64,000 nt of DNA from Pontiella agarivorans (GCF_034531395.1 NZ_JARVCO010000010.1:992001-1056000); one strand, 5' to 3'; positions 16,880 through 26,266 are shown, numbered from the stretch's first letter. Translations and numbers: made by a program. Notes: generated by a model not told the origin, from the letters alone.

Positions 16880-17431
16880 ATGGATCTTGGAAAATTTAAA
16901 TCCAGTCGCGGAAGACTGATGGGTTGGGTAATTATTCCGCCGTTATTAATCGTAGGAATCGGGTTAACCTCGTTTGCCTTGAAACTGCAGTCTGAATGGC
17001 AGTTGGAGAGAACTCGGGTGCTGGCCGATCTGCTGCCGCGTGTGAACTATGCGCGGAAGGCGGCTCAGGAGCTGATGGTGCGTTTCAGGGAATCGGAATC
17101 GGGATCCATTAAAACGGAAGATGAACTTATTTCGTTTCTTCAGAACGCCGCTCAGGCTGCGGGGTTTACGGTGGATAACCTGAAAGTGGATCGCCGTTCA
17201 TCGGAAACAGGCGCGAATGTTCCCATTTTGTCGGCCCGTGTTCGGGGGACCGGAACCCTGCTATCCGTGCAGAATTTTATGGGCGATGTCAGTTCGCGTC
17301 AGTATCTGCTTTCCGAGACGTCTGTTGAGCTCAGTCAAAGCGGAATGACGGAAGGTGAGGATACCTGTCGCGCAGAGATCACCTTTGAGCTGATCCTATT
17401 CCAAACGGGAAAAACGGGCGGAGGTGCGTGA
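16880..17431 (+). CDS. PilO-like assembly protein
   Basis: The product has 183 residues. A short cytoplasmic N-terminus is followed by one transmembrane helix (about 14-33), a coiled-coil region and a C-terminal domain with FLQNAAQAAGFTVDNLKV and LLSVQNFMGDV, which resembles the PilO/GspM fold. It would form a periplasmic frame with the PilN-like protein. It starts six bases after the preceding stop. Confidence 0.72.
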   Translation: MDLGKFKSSRGRLMGWVIIPPLLIVGIGLTSFALKLQSEWQLERTRVLADLLPRVNYARKAAQELMVRFRESESGSIKTEDELISFLQNAAQAAGFTVDNLKVDRRSSETGANVPILSARVRGTGTLLSVQNFMGDVSSRQYLLSETSVELSQSGMTEGEDTCRAEITFELILFQTGKTGGGA

Positions 17432-17432
17432 T

Positions 17433-17975
17433 ATGAGCGCGAGTGTTCGGAAGATTCAGATGACGGCCCCCTATAAAGAAGAGACGGTAACAGTACCTGC
17501 TGTTATTACGGCCCTGCTTATCGTGATGATTGCTGTGCCGCTGGTGCTGTGGATCATCAAAATAAACGATGCCGGTACACGTGCCGCCAGTCGCGTAAAA
17601 TATGAAGCGCTTATTGCTGAAGTCGAAAACGACAGCCGGATGGTGAATGCATTCTTGAGCGATAATGCAGCTGAACTGGAGGCCATACGCATCGCCCGGC
17701 AGGCCCCGGTCGTGACGCTGATTGTTCCTGAAGTGGTCATTGTGGACGAACGGGAAAATCAGACGGTACAGCCGTTGAACGTAGAGCTGGACGGGATTTA
17801 CTGGAGTGTCAGAAATCCGCTCGCCGGAATGAATGGAGAAATGTACAGCGTGGGGGATGTCATTCAAGGCTATGAAATCGTGCAGATCGATAAGTTATCA
17901 GTCCGCTTCATAGCTCCCGATGGATCCCCGGTTGTGAAAGAGATGTATGAAGATCTGCTCAACAGCCAAAAGTAG
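17433..17975 (+). CDS. PilP/GspC-like periplasmic linker protein
   Basis: The product has 180 residues from ATG 17433, with GGAGG eight bases upstream. One transmembrane helix (about 20-42) leads to a periplasmic part. The last 80 residues (LDGIYWSVRNPLAGMNGEM then YSVGDVIQGYEIVQID) match the HR/PilP-type domain that contacts the secretin. It has a signal anchor instead of a lipobox, unlike classic PilP and more like GspC. Confidence 0.72.
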   Translation: MSASVRKIQMTAPYKEETVTVPAVITALLIVMIAVPLVLWIIKINDAGTRAASRVKYEALIAEVENDSRMVNAFLSDNAAELEAIRIARQAPVVTLIVPEVVIVDERENQTVQPLNVELDGIYWSVRNPLAGMNGEMYSVGDVIQGYEIVQIDKLSVRFIAPDGSPVVKEMYEDLLNSQK

Positions 17976-18402
17976 AACACGTCGCGGCTTTTCGCTGATC
18001 GAGATCATGGTGGCCGTCCTTATTCTGGGGGTGCTGGCGATTGGCGGAGCTGCGCTGATGCAGCGGACAGGAATAACGGTCACCGAGCAGAAACATAAGC
18101 GGATTGCGTTGGAGACAGCCAATCGCCGGCTGGAGCAATTGAGAGCTCAGCCGTACGAATTTTTAAACGATGGTCCTGTCGGTGCGGTACGTTATGCTTC
18201 TGTCCGGTATGCTGATGGATCATACCGGATCGTTCAGGATCAACCTGAGGAGACGGTTTCCATTAATGGTTCAGAGCGTCCGGTGTATGTGGAACTGGTG
18301 CGGTTCAGTGAAACCGTGCCTGAGCGTGAATTTGTTCAGGCAACCGTATATGTGGAATATCGGGATGGTGAAACCGTATCGCTCAGAACCATTCTGAGAT
18401 AA
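17947..18402 (+). CDS. Minor pilin/pseudopilin, PilV/GspI type
   Basis: The product has 151 residues. It overlaps the preceding gene by 29 bases. The leader ends RRG before FSLIEIMVAVLILGVLAIGG, a type III signal with Glu at +5. The remainder (ETANRRLEQLRAQPYEF) is like GspI/PilV. It probably belongs to the pilus tip complex. Confidence 0.88.
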   Translation: MKICSTAKSRTRRGFSLIEIMVAVLILGVLAIGGAALMQRTGITVTEQKHKRIALETANRRLEQLRAQPYEFLNDGPVGAVRYASVRYADGSYRIVQDQPEETVSINGSERPVYVELVRFSETVPEREFVQATVYVEYRDGETVSLRTILR

Positions 18403-18406
18403 GGTA

Positions 18407-19801
18407 ATGATGGAACTGTTATGTCATGAAAAAAAACGTGGTGCGGTCCTTCCTGCTGTGCTTCTCGTCATGATATTGATCAGTGTTATCGGGCTGGGAC
18501 TGATGAGGCTGGCGTATACCGATTCCACCGAAACGGCTCGGTTGCGGAACCGGTATCAGGCTTTCTGGCTTGCGGAAGCCGGGTTGCGTGAGTTTGCGGC
18601 TGTAGTGGCGGTACCAGAAAATTACACCCAGCTGGAGTTTGTCGGGCCTGCTCCGGGCCTGGTGGGTCCGGATGTGATGCGCCGTACGTTTCCCGGTTTC
18701 GGAGGCTATTCAATTGATGTGTCTGCAGATCCGCAGAATCCGGTCAGCAGTCTGAAGCGGTATACCGTGATATCCACCGGGACTGCGTTGGACGGGGAAA
18801 CGGTTCGTATCGAGTTGCAGGCGGAAACTGCGACTTTCGGAATGTTTTCTTATTCGTCTCACAGTGAGCAGAATATTAATTTCGATACCGACGATGTCAT
18901 TGGTCAGGATATGGATGATCTTGATCAGAATGGGATGTTGCAGACAGACGACCAATTGCACATCACCGGCTCACCTGACTTTTGGGCGGCGGTCCGGTCC
19001 GCTTCCGGCACGGTTGATTACAATGATGGGCGACTGGGGCAGTATATCGATCCTGCAGTATTTCATAACGGACTGGATCTTGGCGTAGACAAGCTGGATT
19101 TCAGCCAGCAGAACTTCGATCAGATCAAGGAGCAGGTTCCTGTGTCCGACCGCCTTCCCGGAGACTATGCCGTGACATTTGTGGATAATCTCTACGTGTT
19201 GGAAAATAAAGCAACCGGAAGCGTTTCCACCAATTATATTTCTTCGCTCGGGACAGCAAATGAAGAGCGGGTCATTTACGTTACAGGAGATGTGGAGGTA
19301 AAGGGCAACGTCGGGACCTCGGTCAGTGTGGCGGCCGAGGGGTCGGTATACATTGTTGATGACCTGGTTTATACATCATCCATTCCGTATGGGCACCATA
19401 CAGAGTGGCCTTCGTCATATGCACCGGACGATGACGAAGTACTGGGTTTATTTTCAAATAAACGGGTTCAGATATCCGAAGGCTGGAATATCGGCGATGT
19501 GGATATTCATGCAACGATTCTGGTCACGGAATACGAAGGGGGCACAGAGCTCGGAGAATGGGAGGAGACCTACAGCGGTTTCGGTGCTGAATGGGATGGC
19601 TCCGGTCAATACGACTATAATTCTTCGTACGGCAGGATTTACCTGTACGGCAGTCTCAGTAATTACCGTCGTTCGGCGGTGGGGCTGGTTGGGGGAAAAG
19701 GGTATATCAAGTATTATTTCTATGATCCGCGGCTGAGGCGGAACCCGGCCCCCGGGACGCCTCTTACGGGGTATGAGTTTTCCGAATGGAGGATGCTGTG
19801 A
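18407..19801 (+). CDS. Large minor pilin, PilX/GspK-like
   Basis: The product has 464 residues. The N-terminus KKRGAVLPAVLLVMILISVI and LAEAGLREFAAVVA match PilX/GspK-type proteins that replace the Glu+5 pilin signal. The large C-terminal part has polymer-like beta segments (VIYVTGDVEVKGNVGTSVSV, with VAAEGSVYIVDDL following), suggesting a surface-exposed beta-helix. It is much longer than standard PilX. Stop and next start overlap. Confidence 0.78.
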   Translation: MMELLCHEKKRGAVLPAVLLVMILISVIGLGLMRLAYTDSTETARLRNRYQAFWLAEAGLREFAAVVAVPENYTQLEFVGPAPGLVGPDVMRRTFPGFGGYSIDVSADPQNPVSSLKRYTVISTGTALDGETVRIELQAETATFGMFSYSSHSEQNINFDTDDVIGQDMDDLDQNGMLQTDDQLHITGSPDFWAAVRSASGTVDYNDGRLGQYIDPAVFHNGLDLGVDKLDFSQQNFDQIKEQVPVSDRLPGDYAVTFVDNLYVLENKATGSVSTNYISSLGTANEERVIYVTGDVEVKGNVGTSVSVAAEGSVYIVDDLVYTSSIPYGHHTEWPSSYAPDDDEVLGLFSNKRVQISEGWNIGDVDIHATILVTEYEGGTELGEWEETYSGFGAEWDGSGQYDYNSSYGRIYLYGSLSNYRRSAVGLVGGKGYIKYYFYDPRLRRNPAPGTPLTGYEFSEWRML

Positions 19802-20034
19802 TGCATGGATTATTTCGTCAATACGCACTCTTAGGCGTTGTGATAATAATCAGTGTCGGCTGCATGGTGGCTGCCATTCATACCTTTCTTACGATCAGCG
19901 GGCCACAGGAGGAAACGCCGATATTTGATAACCGGGGCATGTTTGAACCCAAAGCGGATCCTGCGCCGCCGGGCGGGGAGCCCGGACTGAAGTGGGATAC
20001 GGACCGCTCGGCGGACGAGGATGGACTGACGTGA
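19801..20034 (+). CDS. Small single-helix membrane protein of the pilus operon
   Basis: The product has 77 residues from ATG 19801, which shares a base with the preceding stop and has GGAGG eight bases upstream. A transmembrane helix (about 8-32) is followed by an acidic, Pro-rich tail (PAPPGGEPGLKWDTDRSADE). No family recognised. Coupling on both sides indicates a genuine operon member. Confidence 0.6.
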   Translation: MHGLFRQYALLGVVIIISVGCMVAAIHTFLTISGPQEETPIFDNRGMFEPKADPAPPGGEPGLKWDTDRSADEDGLT

Positions 20035-20522
20035 ATGCTTTGAAATCCAGATCCGGGTTTACACTCATTGAATTAATGATGGCGATGCTGGCCGGAGTGG
20101 TTCTGGCGGTAACGGTATTTGCCATGCTGATCTCGCAGCATCGCGCTCTGGAAAATAATTCGCAGTCCCTGAAGATGCAGCGTGATGCATCTCTGGCGCT
20201 GGCGATGATCGGCCGCGAGATCCGGCAGTCGCGGATTGAAGATATCCTGATCGATGGAGTCCGATTCACGGAAGATCCGTATGCCGCCGGAAGCCGGTTG
20301 GATTTTGATGCTGCGGTAACGCGCACCAACCCGGTTTCCGTATATGTATCCGGCAATCAGTTGCTTGCGGAGACGCCGGCCATCACACTGGTCGAAGACT
20401 GGCTCACTGGTTTTACTGTCGATTTTACAGAAGGGCCCGCCGTTGATGTGGCCTTGAGACTGGATGCGGGAAACCGGGTGGGACAACTCCTTATACGAGG
20501 CACTTTTGTCCCCCGGAACTGA
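20031..20522 (+). CDS. Minor pilin, PilW/GspJ type
   Basis: The product has 163 residues from GTG 20031, overlapping the preceding stop. The signal is SRSG before FTLIELMMAMLAGVVLAVTV. RDASLALAMIGREIRQSR is typical of PilW/GspJ. It is the last gene of the operon and converges with parC, separated by 21 bases. Confidence 0.85.
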   Translation: MNALKSRSGFTLIELMMAMLAGVVLAVTVFAMLISQHRALENNSQSLKMQRDASLALAMIGREIRQSRIEDILIDGVRFTEDPYAAGSRLDFDAAVTRTNPVSVYVSGNQLLAETPAITLVEDWLTGFTVDFTEGPAVDVALRLDAGNRVGQLLIRGTFVPRN

Positions 20523-20543
20523 CCGGCCGAAAGCATAATCGGC

Positions 20544-22643
20544 CTAGAGCAAAACCCCTTCCGGCATGGCGCCGGCATCGTCCGGATCCCACCATCGTCC
20601 CGGCTCGGTTCCGATATATTTAATGCTTTTCGTCGTCATACGGTTGCCGCGGCTTTTCACACTTTTCACCGCGATATCGGACGGGGTGAATTTCTGCTGG
20701 TGGATGCGCTGACCTTTGGCCGGATTATACTTCACGTAAATGGACTCCGGAGTGCCGTCAACCAGCAGTTTCAGTTTCGATTTTTCACCCAGGCTCATGT
20801 AGTACTCGCGGTTCATGATGGCTCCGCCGATTTTGAAGCGCTTCAGGTAGGTGATCCGGGCGTCGGTATAGACGCAGGTATACTGTTTATCGCGATCATA
20901 GATTTCAACGCGTTCAAGGTTGCCGTCGACAAAGATTTTTTCCGGAGGTTGAATGACCTTGTACTGCCCGTTTTTCAGAATAATCAGCAATTTGTCGAGT
21001 GAGGAGCACTGCAGAATTTCCTCTCCTTTCACGTTGGTTCCGATATAGCCGTTTTCATCCTGTTTGATCGACAGCTCCGAGGCCGTCAGTTCGCGTACAT
21101 CCGCCTCTTTGAAGCTGGTGGATTCGGTGCGGCGCGGGTATTGATCTTTGTACTCTTTGATCAAACGTTTGATATAGCGGATGGTGTATCCATTGAGGCC
21201 TTTGAGGTCTTTTTCCACCTGATCCAGCTCGGCCAGAATCGCTTCAATATCCTTGCGGTTCTTCTCGATGTCGAATAAGGAGATGCGCTTGATTCGTACC
21301 CCCAGCAACATCTCAATATCGTCATCAACAATTGCCCGTTTAAGCTGATTTTTGAACGGGTCGAGTCCTTTGTAGATTGCTTTATAAACCGCTTCATATG
21401 TTCTGCACTGTTCAATTTTTTTATAAATACGGTTTTCAACAAAGATCTGCACGAGGGTCTTGTTGTGGAAATCATCAAGCAGTTTGGCCTGCTTCAGTTT
21501 CAGCTCGCCATCCAGAATCCGGAGCAATTGCTGAACATTTTCGCGCAGCACTTCATCCACATTCATTTCCACCGGCCGGTTGTTGCGCAGGCAGATCAGG
21601 CGGCTGGAAACGGAGGTCTCGCATTTAGTGAACGCATAAAGGGTTTCGATCGCTTTTTCCTGCGATGCACCCTGAGTCAGCGTGAGCTCGATTTCGACTT
21701 TCTCTGCCGTAAAATCGTCGATGGCCCGAACCGGAACTTTTTTCTTTTTCACGGCATCTTCAATAGAGTTCGTCAGCGATTCGGTTGTAACGCCGTGCGG
21801 CAGTGCGGTAATGACCACGCGGTTGTTTTTTCGGGGTTCAATTTTGGCCCGCAGCTTAACCTTACCGTTGCCTTTATTGTATTCGGAAACATCCATCAGA
21901 CCGCCGGTCTGAAAATCCGGCAGCAGGTTCAGCTCAACCGGTGAACGCTTTTTTTCCCGGAGAATCTCAATCTGTGCTTCGAGCAGCTCGATAAAGTTAT
22001 GCGGAAGAATGCTGGTGGAAAGGCCGACGGCAATACCGTCCGCGCCGAGCATGAGCATCAGAGGAAGTTTACACGGCAGCGTGACCGGTTCCTTGTTGCG
22101 GCCGTCATAGCTGGCAATCCACTCCGTCAATTCCTTGTTGAAAATTTCGTTGCGGGCGAGGGGGGTCAGGCGGCACTCAATATAACGCGAAGCCGCCGCT
22201 CGGTCGCCGGTGAACAGATTGCCGAAGTTCCCCTGGCCCTCAATCAGATACCGTTTGTTGGTCAGCGTCACCAGCGCATCGGCGATGGAGGCGTCGCCAT
22301 GCGGGTGGTACTGCATCGTGTGGCCGACAATGTTAGCCACTTTGATAAAGCGTCCGTCATCTTTCTCTTTCAGCGCATGGAGGATGCGGCGCTGCACCGG
22401 TTTGAGGCCGTCCTCCAGTGCCGGAATCGCCCGGTCGCAAATTACATACGAGGCATACTGGAGGAAGTTGAAATCCACCAGACTTTTCAGTGGGCCGTGC
22501 TCATCATGCAGGGGCGTAAATTCCTCGGTCTCGCTTGCGGTGTCCGGTGCCGGAGTTTCCTCGTTTCCAGGGTCTGGAATCGTCCCGTTATTCTGAGGTT
22601 CTTCAAACAGTTCCGGCTCTTCGTCTTTTTTCTTTCGTGCCAT
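20544..22643 (-). CDS. parC: DNA topoisomerase IV subunit A
   Basis: The product has 699 residues. It cuts and rejoins the DNA segment during decatenation. A disordered acidic leader (about 1-45) precedes the core YASYVICDRAIPALEDGLKP, HPHGDASI and the active-site Tyr154 in AASRYIECRLT. The order parE then parC, 14 bases apart, and the short C-terminal region (no clear GyrA beta-pinwheel boxes) favour ParC over GyrA. A TTCCA-N5-TGGAA palindrome lies in the disordered leader (22565-22579). Confidence 0.88.
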   Translation of the reverse strand: MARKKKDEEPELFEEPQNNGTIPDPGNEETPAPDTASETEEFTPLHDEHGPLKSLVDFNFLQYASYVICDRAIPALEDGLKPVQRRILHALKEKDDGRFIKVANIVGHTMQYHPHGDASIADALVTLTNKRYLIEGQGNFGNLFTGDRAAASRYIECRLTPLARNEIFNKELTEWIASYDGRNKEPVTLPCKLPLMLMLGADGIAVGLSTSILPHNFIELLEAQIEILREKKRSPVELNLLPDFQTGGLMDVSEYNKGNGKVKLRAKIEPRKNNRVVITALPHGVTTESLTNSIEDAVKKKKVPVRAIDDFTAEKVEIELTLTQGASQEKAIETLYAFTKCETSVSSRLICLRNNRPVEMNVDEVLRENVQQLLRILDGELKLKQAKLLDDFHNKTLVQIFVENRIYKKIEQCRTYEAVYKAIYKGLDPFKNQLKRAIVDDDIEMLLGVRIKRISLFDIEKNRKDIEAILAELDQVEKDLKGLNGYTIRYIKRLIKEYKDQYPRRTESTSFKEADVRELTASELSIKQDENGYIGTNVKGEEILQCSSLDKLLIILKNGQYKVIQPPEKIFVDGNLERVEIYDRDKQYTCVYTDARITYLKRFKIGGAIMNREYYMSLGEKSKLKLLVDGTPESIYVKYNPAKGQRIHQQKFTPSDIAVKSVKSRGNRMTTKSIKYIGTEPGRWWDPDDAGAMPEGVLL

Positions 22644-22657
22644 GTTCTAAACTTTCC

Positions 22658-24481
22658 TTACATCATTTCAGCATCAATGACGAGATTGTCCATGATGTAC
22701 TCCCGCCGTTCCGGCGTATTTTTGCCCATGTAGAAATTAATCACTTCAGAGACGGAGTGATCGCCGTCGATCGAGACCTGGGTCAGCCGGATGGTTTTCT
22801 CGCCGATAAAGTCCTTGAACTCGCCCGGCGAAATTTCGCCGAGTCCTTTAAATCGTGTGATCTCTGCGCCGCGCCCCAGTTCTTCCAATGCCTGGACACG
22901 CTCCTCTTCGGAATAACAGTAGAGCGTTTTCTTTTTGTTCCGTACTCGGAAAAGCGGCGTTTCCAGAATTTTAAGGTGGCCTTCCCGGACGAGCGATTCA
23001 AAGAACCGAAGAAAGAAGGTAATCATCAGGTTGCGGATGTGCAGGCCGTCAACGTCGGCGTCGGTGGCAAGGATGACGTGGTTGTAACGCAGGTTATCAA
23101 TATTTTCTTCAATATTGAGGGCCCGCATCAGGTTGTAGATTTCCACATTTTTATAGAGCGCATCGCGCTTCAGATCGCAGACATTAAGCGGCTTGCCTTT
23201 CAGCGTGAAAATCGCCTGGTGGTTGGCATCGCGGCAGGAAACCAGCGATCCGGCGGCCGACTGACCCTCGGTAATGAAAATCTGGGATTCCAGTCCCTTA
23301 TTTTTTTCCCGGTTGTAGTTGTGTTTACAGTCTTTGAGCTGCGGGATGCGGATGGAAACCGATTTGGAGCGCTCGCGCGCGAGTTTTTTGACGGAGTTGA
23401 GTTCTTTACGCAGCTTCTGCGTTTCTTCAATTTTTCCGATCAGTTTTTTCGCTTCGGCTGTATTGCGGTGCAGACTGTCGGAAACCGCCTGCGAAATCTG
23501 AGCCACCAGGTCGGAGCGGATTTCGGAATTACCCAGCTTGTTTTTCGTCTGGCTTTCGAAAATCGGTTCTTTCAGGCGGATGGCTACCGCACCGAGCACC
23601 CCTTCGCGCACATCATCGCCGGAGAACTTTTTGCTGGCGAAGTCATTAATGCCGCGCAGCAGGCCTTCCCGGAATGCGGAAAGATGGGTGCCGCCGTCGG
23701 ACGTGAACTGGCCGTTGACAAAGGAATAATATTCTTCGGAAAAACGGTTGGTGTGGGTGAAGGCGAATTCCAGCGTTTTATCCGAGTAGTGGAACGGCGG
23801 GTAGATTTTTTCATACTGGCTTTCATCGCGGATCAGGTCGAGCAGGCCGCCTTTGCAATGATATAGCTCGCCGTTGAACCAGATTTTCAGTTTGGGATTC
23901 AGATAGGCATAAAAACGCAGGCGCCGAGCCAGATGATCCGAGTTGAATTTATAGTTTTTAAAGATGTCGGGATCCGGCGAAAAGGCCACAAATGTGCCGT
24001 TCGGCTCTGTGGTTTTGCCCTTTTCTTCGCGCACCAGATTGCCCAGTGCAAATTCCGCCTCGACAAATTTTCCATCGCGATGCGAACGGACCAGAAAATA
24101 GGTCGAGAGCGCATTCACCGCTTTTGTTCCGACCCCGTTCAGTCCGACCGAAAACTGAAAAACATCGTCGTTATATTTGGCCCCCGTATTGATTTTCGAA
24201 ACACAGTCGACCACCTTGCCCAGCGGAATGCCGCGTCCGAAATCGCGGATCGTTACCATATCGTCTTCAATCGAAACATCGATCCGGTCGCCGTGCCCCA
24301 TAATGAATTCATCAATGCCGTTATCGATCACCTCTTTAACAAGAATGTAGATCCCGTCATCATAATGCGCACCGCTGCCTGTACGGCCGATATACATGCC
24401 CGTACGCAGACGGATGTGCTCCAGCGACGACAGCGTCTTGATTTTGTCTTCAGTGTATTCGATCTTTTTTTTGGCAGCCAT
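22658..24481 (-). CDS. parE: DNA topoisomerase IV subunit B
   Basis: The product has 607 residues from ATG 24481; an in-frame GTG lies 24 bases earlier. It provides the ATPase that drives strand passage. GHKL motifs: KEVIDNGIDEF, RDFGRGIPLG and GLNGVGTKAVNAL. TOPRIM motifs: ITEGQSAAG and ATDADVDGLHIRNL. GyrB-family proteins normally have EVxDNAxDE; here Ala is replaced by Gly. First gene of a two-gene operon with parC. Confidence 0.9.
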   Translation of the reverse strand: MAAKKKIEYTEDKIKTLSSLEHIRLRTGMYIGRTGSGAHYDDGIYILVKEVIDNGIDEFIMGHGDRIDVSIEDDMVTIRDFGRGIPLGKVVDCVSKINTGAKYNDDVFQFSVGLNGVGTKAVNALSTYFLVRSHRDGKFVEAEFALGNLVREEKGKTTEPNGTFVAFSPDPDIFKNYKFNSDHLARRLRFYAYLNPKLKIWFNGELYHCKGGLLDLIRDESQYEKIYPPFHYSDKTLEFAFTHTNRFSEEYYSFVNGQFTSDGGTHLSAFREGLLRGINDFASKKFSGDDVREGVLGAVAIRLKEPIFESQTKNKLGNSEIRSDLVAQISQAVSDSLHRNTAEAKKLIGKIEETQKLRKELNSVKKLARERSKSVSIRIPQLKDCKHNYNREKNKGLESQIFITEGQSAAGSLVSCRDANHQAIFTLKGKPLNVCDLKRDALYKNVEIYNLMRALNIEENIDNLRYNHVILATDADVDGLHIRNLMITFFLRFFESLVREGHLKILETPLFRVRNKKKTLYCYSEEERVQALEELGRGAEITRFKGLGEISPGEFKDFIGEKTIRLTQVSIDGDHSVSEVINFYMGKNTPERREYIMDNLVIDAEMM

Positions 24482-24844
24482 AGGCCTAAATTCCTCTGAA
24501 ACCACAAGATATGGATATAAATTGACTAATAACCCACAAAACCTAGCAATTCACCCCGGCCCCTTCAAGCGGATCGCCCAATTTTCCATCTGCGGTCCAA
24601 AGCGGTTCCTTGATCGGAGGCGCTCAATCACACCCTTTAAATGTGAATGGATGATAAAAGCGGCCGAAGAGGAAAACAGTTCCGGGGGCGGGGCGTGCTT
24701 TACTTACGGATCAGGATATTTACAATACTTTAATCTGTTTAGTGAAAATGGGGTGTACGGTTTGATTTTTTTGTGCGTGGTTGCATTCAGGTTATTGTCG
24801 CGGGGTGCGACGGGCGGAGGATGAACAGGATTTGATGTTGAGCA
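24482..24844. other. Intergenic region between divergent parE and the 3D-domain gene
   Basis: No convincing gene. A 57-codon frame (24651-24824, plus strand) has one hydrophobic segment (YGLIFLCVVAFRLL) but no ribosome site. The region must hold promoters for both neighbours; I cannot place them. Confidence 0.35.
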
Positions 24845-25393
24845 ATGGGGCGTAAACGAAAACATGCAAAGTCGGTGCGCCGTCTTTTTTCCAGACATTG
24901 GAAATTGCTCTGTGTTGGACTGGCGGTTTACTGGTTTCTATTGGAGGGCCGGTTTTATTTTCCGAAATTTCCGCGGCCGCCGGAAGGGGTTCAGCCCATC
25001 GAGGTGGAAATGAAAACGACGTCGTACTGTCATTGCCGGAAATGCTGCTCCTACCACTGGTTTCTGTTTATTCCTTTTCAGAAAACCGGTCCCTTCAGTT
25101 TTCGCCTGAAGCATATCGGGATCACCTCTTCAGGCAAAACTGCACGGCCGGGAACCCTTGCAGCGGATATTTCAGTTTATCCGTACGGAACGGTGATGTA
25201 TGTGCCGGGCTATGGTTACGGCGTAGTGGAGGATACGGGCGGGGCGGTTAAAGGGCATCATATTGATCTGTACCGGCCGAATCACTGGTTTGCGCGCGCC
25301 TGGGGAGTTCAGGAAAAAAGAGTTAAAGTCTGGCTTCCGCCGAAGCCGGTGGCACAGCACGAGGATGAAGAAGGAATTAAGATTGCCGAATAA
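24845..25393 (+). CDS. 3D-domain (DPBB, MltA/RlpA-like) membrane-anchored protein
   Basis: The product has 182 residues. An N-terminal signal anchor (about 18-38) leads to a periplasmic domain. The three conserved Asp of 3D domains are visible: TLAADISVYPYG, VVEDTGGAVKG and HHIDLY. The family binds or cleaves peptidoglycan glycan strands (MltA, YabE/Rpf-like). The domain is preceded by a Cys-rich insert (YCHCRKCCSYHW), which is not usual and might bind metal. A TTCCA-N5-TGGAA palindrome (24889-24903) lies in the first codons. Confidence 0.82.
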   Translation: MGRKRKHAKSVRRLFSRHWKLLCVGLAVYWFLLEGRFYFPKFPRPPEGVQPIEVEMKTTSYCHCRKCCSYHWFLFIPFQKTGPFSFRLKHIGITSSGKTARPGTLAADISVYPYGTVMYVPGYGYGVVEDTGGAVKGHHIDLYRPNHWFARAWGVQEKRVKVWLPPKPVAQHEDEEGIKIAE

Positions 25394-25438
25394 AGAGCAT
25401 TGTTTTATAAGGATTAAAATCTTAAACGGAGGATTACG

Positions 25439-26044
25439 ATGAAAAAGTGGGCAGTACTGGGATTCACCGCACTGGCAGCAGTTTCGACATCATTAGCAGA
25501 ATCAAAATTTCCAATGCGGGTGGATATCGATGTTTCGAGTAAAACACGCATGGAAAAAATGGGTGCCGGCATGGACGGAGAAGTGAAGGTCGAAAAAGTG
25601 CAACTGCGAGTGAAGGTGCGCAAATCCGGAGGATCAAATTCCGCAGATCCGGTTACGGCAGAGTTGTATGTGATCGGCAAGCAACTCCAGACGGGGTATT
25701 ACGGAGTGATTGATGTGATTAAGCAGGAGCACCATTTTGATTCAAAAAATGATAATTCCTTCGAGTTTGAGAGCAAAATGTATTCGCTGCCGCGTACCAG
25801 CGGAAATGTCAATGTGGGCGGAACTTATGAAACCTATTTGGTAGTCATTGCCGATAAGGATGGAGCGGTCATTGATGCCCGCTCCGGCCGCCACATCAAA
25901 GACAAGGGAATTGCCTTTATTCGTGAACTGGGGCCGAAAACCCTGTTTGATCGCGATGGTAACGTGATCGGTAAATTCAAACCGAATCGAGAAGGTTTCT
26001 CGGCTGCTGCTGCCGCAGCGATGAATCCGGGGAACAATTACTAA
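25439..26044 (+). CDS. Exported protein of unknown function
   Basis: The product has 201 residues. GGAGG precedes ATG. A signal peptide (about 1-20, cut after SLA) leads to a beta-rich mature part (KVEKVQLRVKVRKSG, then ETYLVVIADKDGAVIDARSG) with a low-complexity Ala stretch near the C-terminus. I do not recognise the family. It ends before a strong terminator, so it may be co-transcribed with the 3D-domain gene 45 bases upstream. Confidence 0.7.
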   Translation: MKKWAVLGFTALAAVSTSLAESKFPMRVDIDVSSKTRMEKMGAGMDGEVKVEKVQLRVKVRKSGGSNSADPVTAELYVIGKQLQTGYYGVIDVIKQEHHFDSKNDNSFEFESKMYSLPRTSGNVNVGGTYETYLVVIADKDGAVIDARSGRHIKDKGIAFIRELGPKTLFDRDGNVIGKFKPNREGFSAAAAAAMNPGNNY

Positions 26045-26063
26045 TTCATTTTGAAAACTTTTT

Positions 26064-26090
26064 AAAAGCGGCCTGTCGGCCGCTTTTTTT
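26064..26090 (+). terminator. Rho-independent terminator
   Basis: A perfect 10-bp stem, AAAAGCGGCC with GGCCGCTTTT, loop TGTC, followed by TTT. It ends the transcript of the exported protein. Confidence 0.92.
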
Positions 26091-26093
26091 GGT

Positions 26094-26108
26094 TTCCGGT
26101 CCTTGGAA
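26094..26108. repeat. Intergenic copy of the TTCC-N7-GGAA palindrome
   Basis: TTCCGGTCCTTGGAA directly after the terminator at 26064-26090 and before the tRNA. One of the few copies outside genes. Confidence 0.6.
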
Positions 26109-26184
26109 GAACAAAAGCACGAAAGTCGCCTTGCGTTACCGGTATCGGTTCCGGTATGAATACCGACCGCTTTTTATGCGTTAA

Positions 26185-26261
26185 GGGCTCATAGCTCAGT
26201 CGGTCAGAGCAGGAGACTCATAATCTCTTGGTCGGGGGTTCAAGTCCCTCTGAGCCCACCA
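26185..26261 (+). tRNA. tRNA with CAT anticodon (Met or lysidine-type Ile)
   Basis: 77 bases with encoded CCA. Acceptor stem GGGCTCA/TGAGCCC, D arm GCTC...GAGC, anticodon stem GGAGA/TCTCT with loop CTCATAA (anticodon at 26219-26221), T arm GGGGGTTCAAGTCCCTC. The anticodon-arm and variable region (AATCTCTTGGTC) look like the Ile2 type read with lysidine, but elongator Met cannot be excluded by eye. Confidence 0.95.
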
Positions 26262-26266
26262 ACTTC

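Noticed and set aside
22535-23866. 443-codon plus-strand frame opposite parE/parC
   Set aside because: ParE and ParC motifs are unmistakable on the minus strand; the plus frame has no known domain.
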